DNA of 7,845 nucleotides, taken from positions 1-7,845 of the forward strand of contig CALEOQ010000211.1 of assembly GCA_937910255.1 (NCBI GenBank), written 5' to 3'. Below are positions 1 to 5,835 of the stretch, piece by piece. The notes beneath the pieces were generated by a model. The model saw only the letters and a list, made by a program, of their open reading frames with translations, did no database searches and was not told the origin of the DNA. Every line of letters begins with the position of its first letter. The first letter of the stretch is position 1. A program made the position numbers and the translations under genes. This DNA is from an uncultured Caulobacteraceae bacterium (GTDB taxonomy: Bacteria; Pseudomonadota; Alphaproteobacteria; Caulobacterales; Caulobacteraceae).

Positions 1-31
1 GGTGGAGGCGTCATGGCTACGTTTTTTGTTA
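1..31. other. Non-genomic junk outside the left adapter
   Basis: This stretch lies outside the adapter-like block at 32-89 and contains a T-rich run (GTTTTTTGTT at 21-30). Read outward on the minus strand it becomes an A-rich run following the adapter, which is what base callers often produce after a read passes the end of a short library fragment. The right-hand end has the same arrangement (adapter, then 12 A, then noise). I see no gene here and treat it as read-through noise; a start codon at 13 opens a frame that should not be annotated. Confidence 0.75.
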
Positions 32-89
32 TAGGATACGGCGACCGCCGCGACCTACCCTCTTCCCCTCCGCGACGCGCTTCCGGTCT
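32..89 (+). other. Degraded Illumina TruSeq universal adapter (assembly artefact)
   Basis: Aligned by eye and without gaps to the 58-nt TruSeq universal (P5) adapter, this block matches at about 47 of 58 positions. Intact stretches include GATACGGCGACC (35-46) and GACGC (74-78). Nearly all mismatches are A or T in the adapter replaced by G or C here, which suggests low-quality consensus rather than biology. Genomic sequence starts at about 90: the ccoN reading frame matches the family up to that point and then turns into an adapter translation. The adapter faces outward like the copy at the right end. Confidence 0.9.
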
Positions 90-702
90 CCAGGGTCAGC
101 CAGAGGTCGACGTACCATTCAGGCTCGGCATATTCCCGGCTCTGGGTGATGCCGGCCAGATAGCCGGTGGCCGCGAGCACGATGAACAACTGGTAGCCCC
201 AGAAGACGAACCAGGGCCAGGCGCCGCCGGCCAGGCGCGCCTTGGACGTCCGTTGGACCACATAGAAGGAGGTGGCGATCAGGGCGTTGCCGCCGAAGGC
301 GAAGATCACGCCCGAGGTGTGCAGGGGCCGCAGCCGCCCGAAGTTCAGCCAGCCGTGCTCGGGGAAGTACAGCAGGTTGGGCCAGGTCAACTGGGCGGCG
401 ATCACCACCCCCACCAGCAGGCCGACCACGGCCCAGAACATGGTGGCGATGACGCCGGCCCGGATCACCCCGTCGGAATAGTGGGCCTCTGAGCTGCGCA
501 GGCGCCCCGAGTTCAGGGCCACGGTCAGGACCCCGAAGGCCAGGACGAAGGCGCCGATCAGCAGATAGCCGTGAAAGCGGAACAGGCGATCATCGGAGAA
601 GGCCGTCGCGAAAACCGCCCCCAGGGCGGCGAGCCCCGTAAAAGCGTAGAGCAGGAGCGCATCGAGCGGCGCCCCATCCTGCCCAGCGATTGATTGATTC
701 AT
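90..702 (-). CDS. ccoN: cbb3-type cytochrome c oxidase subunit I, N-terminal part (3' end cut off)
   Basis: CcoN is the catalytic heme-copper subunit of the high-affinity cbb3 oxidase in the inner membrane; it reduces O2 to water and pumps protons. About 204 residues are present of the usual 480-550. The translation shows hydrophobic segments near residues 13-35, 43-63, 82-104, 130-150 and 164-184. It also has the CcoN signature RLRPLHTSGVIFAFGGN, whose His (about 128) is the expected low-spin heme b ligand, and GITQSREYAEPEWYVDLWLT near the break. I chose the ATG at 702 over the one at 774 because the latter lies inside a FixK-type box and would put coding sequence across the promoter. A GGGGA sits only 2 nt before ATG 702, so the ribosome site is weak. 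The gene stops at about 90 only because adapter sequence begins. The histidines of the heme b3/CuB site lie in the missing part, and ccoO, ccoQ and ccoP would be expected beyond it. Confidence 0.94.
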
Positions 703-765
703 GATCCCCAGCGACTCGGTGCGAATGACGTTCGCCACCTCTGCCGCCGGGGCCGCTCGCCGGCC

Positions 766-779
766 TTGATCCATCTCAA
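766..779. promoter_or_regulatory. FixK/FNR-type box upstream of ccoN
   Basis: TTGAT-CCAT-CTCAA matches the consensus TTGAT-N4-ATCAA at 9 of 10 defined positions. Its centre (772.5) lies about 70 bp before the ccoN ATG at 702. If the activator binds at -41.5, transcription would start near 731 and leave a leader of about 29 nt. The centre is also about 57 bp before the divergent ATG at 830. In Caulobacter and other alphaproteobacteria, cbb3 operons are known to be activated by FixK or FNR-type regulators at low oxygen. That this particular site works is inference. Confidence 0.72.
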
Positions 780-815
780 GGCCAGAGGCCCCGGGCCTGG
801 GCGATCAAGGGCCAA

Positions 816-822
816 AGAGGAG
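816..822 (+). promoter_or_regulatory. Ribosome binding site of the 86-residue protein
   Basis: AGAGGAG lies 7 nt before ATG 830. It fixes this start and is one of the better Shine-Dalgarno matches in the window. Confidence 0.7.
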
Positions 823-829
823 TCTGATC

Positions 830-1090
830 ATGCGCGCCCAACCCCTGGCCGACCGGGAAAACCGGCTCATCGCAGGCCTGACGGCCTGGATCGCCGCCGC
901 GCTCAGCGCCGAATACGCCTGGCTGCATGCCCGCTCGACGGAGGCGCTCTATGGCGCCATCTGCGGCGAAGGGCCGCTGGCCCACTGCGCCGCCTGCTAC
1001 GCCGCTCCGATGCTGGCCCTGGCCGGCGCCGGCCTCCTGGCGCCGGAGGGCCTGAAGGCGCTGCGGGCGGCGGCGGGTTCGGGGCGCTGA
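830..1090 (+). CDS. Small cysteine-containing predicted membrane protein, unknown function
   Basis: This is an 86-residue protein I cannot assign to a named family. It begins at ATG 830, preceded by a strong AGAGGAG (816-822) at 7-nt spacing, which supports a real gene. Two hydrophobic stretches (about 12-30 and 57-72) flank a short region with Cys45, His52, Cys53 and Cys56 (ICGEGPLAHCAACYAAP). A CxxC plus a third Cys and a His could bind metal or heme or form a disulfide. It is transcribed divergently from ccoN, and the FixK-type box lies between the two starts, so it may be co-regulated with the high-affinity oxidase under low oxygen. It could also be an ordinary small membrane protein with no such link. 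The gap of 125 bp to dusA makes an operon with dusA uncertain. Confidence 0.72.
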   Translation: MRAQPLADRENRLIAGLTAWIAAALSAEYAWLHARSTEALYGAICGEGPLAHCAACYAAPMLALAGAGLLAPEGLKALRAAAGSGR

Positions 1091-1215
1091 CCTCCGGGAG
1101 ACTCGTCCGGGCGCCGACCGCGGCATAGACGCCCGATGCGGTCGAAAGACGGGCGCTTCCGGTGTATAGGGCGCTCGACCTCGCCTTTCGAACCCCAGCC
1201 TGACCCTCCGAGCCC

Positions 1216-2220
1216 TTGCCGCCTCAACCCCCCTTCCAACCCCACCGCCTGTCCGTCGCCCCCATGATGGACTGGACGGATCGGCATTGCCGGAGCCTGC
1301 ATCGGGTGCTGTCGAAGCAGGCGCTGCTCTATACCGAGATGGTGACCACCGGCGCGGTGCTGCATGGGGATCGCGAACGGCTGCTGGGCTATGACGGCGC
1401 CGAGCATCCGGTCGCCCTGCAGCTGGGCGGGTCGGATCCCGCCGATCTGGCGGCGGCCGCCCGCATCGGCGCCGACCTCGGCTATGACGAGATCAACCTC
1501 AATGTCGGCTGCCCGTCCGACCGGGTGCAAAGCGGCCGTTTTGGCGCCTGCCTGATGCGCGAGCCGGCCCTGGTAGCCGACTGCATGGCCGCCATCGCCG
1601 CGGCGGTGGACGTGCCCGCCACGGTCAAGTGCCGCATCGGCGTTGATGACCAGGACCCGGAAGAGAGCCTGTTCACCCTCGTGGACCTCTGCGCCCAGGC
1701 CGGGGTGCGGACCTTTGTGGTCCATGCCCGCAAGGCCTGGCTGAAGGGGCTGTCGCCCAAGGAGAACCGGGACGTGCCGCCGCTGGACTACGAGCTGGTC
1801 TATCGGCTCAAGCGCGAGCGGCCTCATCTGACCATCGCCCTGAACGGCGGGGTGCCGGACCTGGCCGCGGCACAGGCCCACCTGGCGCAGGTCGACGGGG
1901 TGATGCTGGGCCGGGCGGCCTATCACACGCCGGAAATCCTGGGGGCGGCGGACGCCGAGGTGTTCGGGGCGGGTGAGGTGATCGACTCGGCGATGGCGGT
2001 GGAGCTCTACCGCCCCTATCTCGCCGCGCGCCTGGCGGAGGGGACGCCTCTGGCGGCCATGAGCCGGCACATGCTGGGCCTGTTCCACGGCCGACCGGGC
2101 GCCCGGGCCTGGCGTCGCATCCTGACGGTGGAAGGGGTCAGGCCCGGCGCCGGTCGTGAGGTGGTGGACGCCGCCCTGGCCGCGGTGACCCAGGCCCGCG
2201 AGGCCCGCGACGCGGCCTGA
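1216..2220 (+). CDS. dusA: tRNA-dihydrouridine(20/20a) synthase DusA, TTG start
   Basis: DusA is a cytosolic FMN enzyme that uses NADPH to reduce uridine to dihydrouridine in the tRNA D-loop. The 334-residue protein has the family length and motifs: VAPMMDWTDRHCR (14-26) on the first barrel strand; INLNVGCPSDRVQSGRFGAC (93-112) with the expected catalytic Cys99; VKCRIG with FMN-contacting Lys138; FVVHARKAWLKGLSPKENR with His170 and the DusA-type KENR; and LNGG plus MLGRAAYH in the C-terminal half of the barrel. The start must be upstream of the ATG pair at 1264, because HRLSVAP is conserved. An in-frame TGA at 1201-1203 leaves TTG 1216 as the only normal start codon in between. No strong ribosome site is visible. 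The stop is 2 bp from the stop of the convergent acetyltransferase gene. Confidence 0.96.
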   Translation: MPPQPPFQPHRLSVAPMMDWTDRHCRSLHRVLSKQALLYTEMVTTGAVLHGDRERLLGYDGAEHPVALQLGGSDPADLAAAARIGADLGYDEINLNVGCPSDRVQSGRFGACLMREPALVADCMAAIAAAVDVPATVKCRIGVDDQDPEESLFTLVDLCAQAGVRTFVVHARKAWLKGLSPKENRDVPPLDYELVYRLKRERPHLTIALNGGVPDLAAAQAHLAQVDGVMLGRAAYHTPEILGAADAEVFGAGEVIDSAMAVELYRPYLAARLAEGTPLAAMSRHMLGLFHGRPGARAWRRILTVEGVRPGAGREVVDAALAAVTQAREARDAA

Positions 2221-2222
2221 GG

Positions 2223-2738
2223 CTAAAGCGCCGCGATATCCTCGCAGGTCATGAACACCGCCGAGGGGCCATAGCCCGAGACCTTGGCCGCCAGGTCCGG
2301 GGCGATGATGGCCGGCAGGCTCCAGCCCTGCCGTCGCCAGAAGGGGGCTGCGCCTTCCACCGCGATGAGTTCCGAACGGGCAAGGCCCTGCGCCAGGGCG
2401 GCGTCGCGTCCAGCCATCAGCAGCCGGCGAGCCAGGCCCAGGCCGCGGGCGGCCTCGGCGACCGACAGATCGTGGACGTACCAGCAGGCCTGAGGCGCCG
2501 TGGTCGGCAGCACAGAGTTCACCGGCGGCGGCGAGCCGGCCACCCAAGGATGGCTGACCAGATAGCCGCAGAGGTCTCCGCCCTCATGGGCGACCAGGTT
2601 GAGCGCCGGCGTCAGGGCCATGCGGCTGAGGAAGGCGTCTGCGGAGTCATGCAGGGCGGCGGGATAGCCCTCACCCTGCAGGGCCAGGACCTCGCCCAGG
2701 TCCTGCGGCGTCATGGGGCGCAGGACGAGATCTGTCAC
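2223..2738 (-). CDS. GNAT family N-acetyltransferase
   Basis: This 171-residue protein has the GNAT fold pattern. The N-terminal strand VLRPMTPQDLGEVLALQ (5-21) is followed by the acetyl-CoA binding motif A, HDLSVAEAARGLGLARRLL (about 89-107), in which R98-x-x-G101-x-A103 is the pyrophosphate-binding loop. A later APFWRRQGW element fits the common 'FYxxxGF' motif B. The members transfer an acetyl group from acetyl-CoA to an amine; I cannot name the substrate. The start is GTG at 2738, overlapping the TGA of the upstream aspartic protease gene in a GTGA arrangement, so translation is probably coupled. It ends 2 bp from the convergent dusA stop. Confidence 0.88.
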   Translation of the reverse strand: MTDLVLRPMTPQDLGEVLALQGEGYPAALHDSADAFLSRMALTPALNLVAHEGGDLCGYLVSHPWVAGSPPPVNSVLPTTAPQACWYVHDLSVAEAARGLGLARRLLMAGRDAALAQGLARSELIAVEGAAPFWRRQGWSLPAIIAPDLAAKVSGYGPSAVFMTCEDIAAL

Positions 2739-3247
2739 GGTCGCAGGATCAGCGAGGTCTGGGTGGCCTCGAACCGGCTCAGCCGGCCGAGATAGCTCAT
2801 GCCCAGCAGCGAACTCTCAAGTCCCTTCTCGATCACCAGGGCCTCCACATCGGTCACCCGGGCCCCGGCCACCGAGATGGCGTCCAGGCGGATGACGGCG
2901 GCGCGGGTCTCGCCCGAGGCGGTGAGGACCTTTTGCTGGTAGTCGAGGTCGGCGGGCTCGAAGCCCAGGCGTTGGGCGTCAGCCGGCGTCAGGGCCACGG
3001 CGCTGGCGCCCGTGTCCACCAGGAAGCGGACGCTGGCCCCGTTGACATCCCCTTGCGCCCAATAGTGGCCATCACTGGCCTTGGCGATGGCGGCGGTCTC
3101 GGCGGTGCGCATCGCAGGCGCAGGCGCCTCACGCAGGGTGGCGACCAGGGCCGAGGCGCCTCGGGCCGGGTCCAGGGCCACCACCGTCTGGGCCGCGCCG
3201 ACGGCCGAGACGGCCGCCACAAGGGTCAGCATGGCAAACTTGAGCAT
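2735..3247 (-). CDS. Retropepsin-like aspartic protease (TIGR02281/COG3577 type), exported or membrane-anchored
   Basis: From ATG 3247 the protein is 170 residues. Residues 1-19 (MLKFAMLTLVAAVSAVGAA) look like a signal peptide or N-terminal anchor, which favours this start over an upstream in-frame one at 3328 that would bury the signal. The catalytic motif FLVDTGASAVALTP has Asp78-Thr-Gly. A later SSLLGMSYL supplies the hydrophobic-hydrophobic-Gly element of the retropepsin fold. A single half-domain of this size implies an active homodimer, as in the viral enzymes. The role is probably periplasmic proteolysis with unknown substrate. The gene overlaps the acetyltransferase by 4 bp and follows the DUF1289 gene on the same strand; as I recall, DUF1289 and this protease family are often neighbours in alphaproteobacteria. 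Confidence 0.88.
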   Translation of the reverse strand: MLKFAMLTLVAAVSAVGAAQTVVALDPARGASALVATLREAPAPAMRTAETAAIAKASDGHYWAQGDVNGASVRFLVDTGASAVALTPADAQRLGFEPADLDYQQKVLTASGETRAAVIRLDAISVAGARVTDVEALVIEKGLESSLLGMSYLGRLSRFEATQTSLILRP

Positions 3248-3357
3248 TTCGAAACCCGCCTCACCAAAGGCATAGCGGCCGTTAGCGGCCTTGTTGTCCG
3301 GCGAGACTAAGGGCGCGCAGGTTTGCATCCGGTGAATCGGTCGCGGCGTGCGCCCGG

Positions 3358-3393
3358 ACTGGGCAGGCCTAGAAAACTGGGCAGGCCTAGAAA
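3358..3393. repeat. 18-bp perfect tandem duplication covering a stop codon
   Basis: The 18-bp unit ACTGGGCAGGCCTAGAAA occurs at 3358-3375 and again, directly adjacent, at 3376-3393. It carries the TAG stop and last codon of the DUF1289 gene (minus strand, stop at 3387-3389). The copy further downstream repeats the stop in the same frame, because 18 is a multiple of 3. The unit contains the palindrome AGGCCT. It may be a replication-slippage duplication or, less likely, an assembly effect. Confidence 0.9.
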
Positions 3394-3593
3394 AAGGCCA
3401 GCTTCTCAGGCGCGATCCGATCCCGGCGTGACGGCAGCTCGGCCATCACGGCTTCGCGGTCTTCCGGCGAGAGCCGCGCCCAGCCGGCCACCTCGGCCAG
3501 GGTCCTGAAGCACCCCAGGCAAAGGGACGACTGGCCGTCGATCACGCAGACCTTGATGCAGGGCGTCTTGATGGGGGCGGGAGGAGCGGCCAT
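3387..3593 (-). CDS. DUF1289 family protein (YdhL-like, predicted Fe-S or metal binding)
   Basis: This 68-residue protein is a clear DUF1289 member. It has TPCIKVCVIDGQSSLCLGC with Cys12, Cys16, Cys25 and Cys28, followed by the typical RTLAEVAGWARLSPEDREAVMAELPSRR helical region. The family is annotated as a predicted Fe-S protein (COG3313, YdhL); the four cysteines fit a zinc or iron-sulfur site, and the biochemical role is not known. The start ATG at 3593 gives the usual family beginning a few residues before TPC. It is probably the first gene of an operon with the aspartic protease (139 bp downstream) and the acetyltransferase. Its stop codon lies in an 18-bp tandem duplication. Confidence 0.93.
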   Translation of the reverse strand: MAAPPAPIKTPCIKVCVIDGQSSLCLGCFRTLAEVAGWARLSPEDREAVMAELPSRRDRIAPEKLAFF

Positions 3594-3620
3594 GCCGCAG
3601 GCTTAAAGGGTTACGAGAGA

Positions 3621-3638
3621 GCCCGCCAGAGGGCGGGC
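3621..3638. repeat. GC-rich hairpin upstream of the DUF1289 gene
   Basis: GCCCGCC (3621-3627) and GGCGGGC (3632-3638) form a perfect 7-bp stem with a 4-nt loop, 28 bp before the DUF1289 ATG. No T-run follows on either strand, so it is not a standard terminator. It could lie in the 5' leader of the minus-strand operon. Confidence 0.45.
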
Positions 3639-3749
3639 CCGAGGGCGGGAATGGGCCAGCTCAAAATACCGGCGGTTCATGAACTGCAAGTAATGAACAT
3701 GAATGAATTGAATGTAATCTGAATTCCAGAATTCTTTCCAAGAGTTCAT

Positions 3750-3775
3750 TTGAGGTTTGTCTCCAAACATCTCAA
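3750..3775 (+). repeat. Imperfect inverted repeat, possible 5'-leader hairpin
   Basis: TTGAGGTTTG pairs with CAAAC-AT-CTCAA around a TCTC loop: ten base pairs with a 2-nt bulge (3769-3770). It ends 32 bp before ATG 3808 and has no T-run, so it is more likely an operator or an mRNA leader structure than a terminator. Confidence 0.5.
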
Positions 3776-3793
3776 TTTATGATCATTGATTTC

Positions 3794-3800
3794 AAGGGAG
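3794..3800 (+). promoter_or_regulatory. Ribosome binding site of the 121-residue exported protein
   Basis: AAGGGAG is followed by 7 nt (AAACGCC) and then ATG 3808. It decides the start, which is also where the signal peptide begins. Confidence 0.75.
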
Positions 3801-3807
3801 AAACGCC

Positions 3808-4173
3808 ATGAACTTCGCCGCCATTGTTCTTTCCGCCGCCGCGCTCGTCACCGCCGGTTCGGCCGCCGCCGCCGAGCTCAAGGACAACGAGTTCCTGGAG
3901 GCCACCCGCTGCCGCGCCCTGGCCAAGGCCGAAATGGCCGATCTGGACACCGCGGCCATCGACGACATGCTGCGCGACCAGGCCTATGGCCGCACTTCCC
4001 GCGTCCTGGAGCGGGCCAAGAGCGAGCGCAGCCGCGCCAACCGCCAGGCGCGTTCCAGCGATGAAAAGATCCAGTTCGAAATTCGTCAGGAAGTCAGCGG
4101 CCCCTGCCAGGTGTGGCTGGGCGGCGAGGAGAGCGTGAAGGCCGCCAAGGCGACCGCCCCCTCCGCCGACTGA
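3808..4173 (+). CDS. Exported hypothetical protein with two cysteines
   Basis: This 121-residue protein is one I do not recognise. Residues 1-22 form a classical Sec signal peptide, with a hydrophobic core AAIVLSAAALVTAGS and AAAA just before Glu23, so a mature periplasmic or secreted protein of about 99 residues is expected. The mature part is rich in charged residues and predicted to be mostly helical (about 26-95). It has two cysteines, Cys35 and Cys100, which could form one disulfide. The C-terminal tail (KAAKATAPSAD) looks disordered. It is a single-gene unit: its own AT-rich leader, a good ribosome site and a strong terminator 35 bp after the stop. This suggests independently controlled and possibly high expression. 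No catalytic motif is visible. Confidence 0.85.
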   Translation: MNFAAIVLSAAALVTAGSAAAAELKDNEFLEATRCRALAKAEMADLDTAAIDDMLRDQAYGRTSRVLERAKSERSRANRQARSSDEKIQFEIRQEVSGPCQVWLGGEESVKAAKATAPSAD

Positions 4174-4207
4174 TCTTTCCGACCTTCCAAGCTGTCGCCT
4201 GTCCCTT

Positions 4208-4245
4208 GGGCGCGCCTCCCCCCACGAGGCGCGCCCGCTTTTTTT
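4208..4245 (+). terminator. Strong intrinsic terminator after the exported protein gene
   Basis: GGGCGCGCCTC (4208-4218) and GAGGCGCGCCC (4226-4236) form a perfect 11-bp stem with a 7-nt loop, followed by GC and seven T (4239-4245). It ends transcription of the gene at 3808-4173 and separates it from the phospholipase D gene. Confidence 0.95.
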
Positions 4246-4323
4246 GTTGGCCAAGGCGGCGGAACCAAGGCTTGAGCCTACGCCTTCTTGCGCCGATGGC
4301 CTTGGCCGTGCATGCCGGAGGCG

Positions 4324-5835
4324 ATGAGCATTCTGACCCCAGGAGAAACCTGCTGGCGGCGCGAGCACGCAGGGCGGGCCGCCTTCCTCGTCGACACCGA
4401 GGCGTACTTCAACGCGCTTGCGGAGATTCTACCCAAGGCGCAGCGGTCGATCTATCTGCTCGGCTGGGGCTTCGACCCCCGCACACGGCTGTCGCCCGAC
4501 GGCTTCGACGGTCCAGATGACCCGGACGAGGTGGGCCGAGTCCTGGTGGAGCTGGCCAGACGCCGCCCGGACCTGGATATCCGCCTGCTGATCTGGAAGT
4601 CGGCCCTGCCGATCAGCGCCAGCCAGAACTTCTTCCCCCACCGGGCCAAGCGGTGGTTCCACAACACGACCGTCCAGTTGCGCCTCGATGAGTCGGTGCC
4701 GCTCGGCGCCTGCCATCACCAGAAGGTGCTGGTGGTGGACGACGCCATTGCGCTCTGCGGCGGCGGCGACATCTGCGTGGACCGCTGGGACACCGCCGGC
4801 CACCTGGATGGCGACCAGCGGCGCATCATGCCCGACCAGGAGTGTCACGCCCCGCGCCACGAGGTGATGATGATGGTGGACGGGGCGGCGGCCGAGGCGC
4901 TGGGGGACCTGTTCCGCATGCGCTGGCGGCGCTCGGCGGGCGAGGTGGTGCCAAAGGCCGCGCCGGCCGCCGGCGATCCGTGGCCCCAGCGGGTCCCGGC
5001 CCACATGCTCGACGTCGAGGTGGGGATCGCCCGAACCGTGCCGGCCTGGAAGGGCGAGGCGATGACCGACGAAATCCGACGCCTGACCCTGGCCTCCATC
5101 GCCCAGGCCCGGGACGTCATCTATCTGGAGAACCAGTACTTCACCTCGCCGATCTATGCCGAAGCCCTGGCCGCACGCCTGCTGGAGCCGGACGGTCCTG
5201 AGGTGGTGCTGATCTCCACCGCCCAGAGCCCCAGCTGGTTCGACCAGCTGACCATGGACCGGGCCCGGTCCAACATGCTGTGGCGCCTGAACGCCGCCGA
5301 CATCTTCGGCCGGTTTCACGCCTACTGGCCGGTGACGCCATCAGGTCAGCCGATCATCGTGCATTCCAAGGTGACGGTGATCGATGACCGCCTGGCCCGG
5401 GTCGGCTCGGCCAATCTGAACAACCGCTCGGGCGGCTTCGACACCGAGTGCGAACTGGCCGTGGAGGCCGACGGCGACCTGAACCGGCGCAGCATTGCGG
5501 CCCTGCGCAACCGGCTGATCGGCCATTTCATGGGCTATACCGGGGAGGCCGTGGCCAAGGCTCGTGTGGAGCACGGCAGCCTGGGCGGCGCCATCACGGC
5601 CCTGAATCGCGAGGGTCGGCTGCGGAAGCTCAAGTCCCAGGACATGGGCGCATTGGGGGACATGATCGCCGCCTTCCATATCGGCGATCCGGCCGATGTG
5701 GAGGACTCCTGGCGCATCTTCCGGCGGCGAGACCGACTCTACGCGGCGTCAAGACGCCTCAGCCGGCTGGTCGCCGAGGGGCGGCCGGGGGCGGCGGCTC
5801 AGATCAGTTCGAAGTCCATCACCAGGGGCAGGTGA
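4324..5835 (+). CDS. Phospholipase D-family protein with two HKD motifs
   Basis: This 503-residue member of the PLD superfamily has two catalytic halves. HKD1 is HHQKVLVVDD (His132, Lys134, Asp139) followed by GGGDIC. HKD2 is HSKVTVIDD (His347, Lys349, Asp354) followed by GSANLNNRSGGFDTECEL. Both are complete, so phosphodiesterase or transphosphatidylase activity on phospholipids is expected; the substrate is unknown. No signal peptide or membrane segment is visible. I chose ATG 4324 because it gives the family-like opening (SILTPGETCWR) and has GGAGG at 4317-4321, although only 2 nt away. ATG 4312 and TTG 4288 are in frame and possible. In many bacteria related proteins are fused to a C-terminal VTT/SNARE-associated membrane domain; here that domain is absent. 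The 3' end overlaps the convergent EEP hydrolase gene by 37 bp, a pairing that suggests a shared lipid or phosphodiester role. Confidence 0.93.
   Translation: MSILTPGETCWRREHAGRAAFLVDTEAYFNALAEILPKAQRSIYLLGWGFDPRTRLSPDGFDGPDDPDEVGRVLVELARRRPDLDIRLLIWKSALPISASQNFFPHRAKRWFHNTTVQLRLDESVPLGACHHQKVLVVDDAIALCGGGDICVDRWDTAGHLDGDQRRIMPDQECHAPRHEVMMMVDGAAAEALGDLFRMRWRRSAGEVVPKAAPAAGDPWPQRVPAHMLDVEVGIARTVPAWKGEAMTDEIRRLTLASIAQARDVIYLENQYFTSPIYAEALAARLLEPDGPEVVLISTAQSPSWFDQLTMDRARSNMLWRLNAADIFGRFHAYWPVTPSGQPIIVHSKVTVIDDRLARVGSANLNNRSGGFDTECELAVEADGDLNRRSIAALRNRLIGHFMGYTGEAVAKARVEHGSLGGAITALNREGRLRKLKSQDMGALGDMIAAFHIGDPADVEDSWRIFRRRDRLYAASRRLSRLVAEGRPGAAAQISSKSITRGR

Larger units (their letters stand above)
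3661..3800 (+). promoter_or_regulatory. AT-rich regulatory region of the exported protein gene
   Basis: This is the only clearly AT-rich stretch in the genomic part. It carries the perfect palindrome GTTCATGAAC (3675-3684), a second ATGAAC at 3693-3698, an inverted GTTCAT at 3744-3749, the motif GAATTC-CA-GAATTC (3721-3734), and a hairpin at 3750-3775. I cannot pick a -35/-10 pair with confidence. The density of repeated hexamers suggests a promoter with operator sites for the gene at 3808; that is inference. Confidence 0.5.

Noticed and set aside
90..702. Naturally truncated or fused CcoN
   Set aside because: The departure from the family sequence coincides exactly with the adapter start at about 90, so the short form is an artefact.
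1130..1155. CGCCCG/CGGGCG inverted repeat between the 86-residue gene and dusA
   Set aside because: Only a 6-bp stem with a 14-nt loop and no T-run; expected by chance in DNA this rich in GC. Not called as a terminator.
997..2547. Long minus-strand open frame (516 codons) antisense to dusA
   Set aside because: It covers the clear dusA gene and part of the acetyltransferase gene in another frame. Its product is low-complexity Gly/Arg/His-rich with no domain, typical of antisense frames in high-GC DNA.
3248..3328. Longer start for the aspartic protease (3328)
   Set aside because: It would put 27 polar residues in front of a clear signal-peptide-like N-terminus starting at 3247.
3675..3698. 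GTTC/GAAC elements as an SOS (LexA) box
   Set aside because: Alphaproteobacterial LexA needs GTTC-N7-GTTC as a direct repeat; the spacing here does not fit on either strand.
4429..5319. Minus-strand open frame of 296 codons inside the phospholipase D gene
   Set aside because: It is a shadow of a gene with both HKD motifs intact; the antisense product is His/Gly-rich and lacks any motif.
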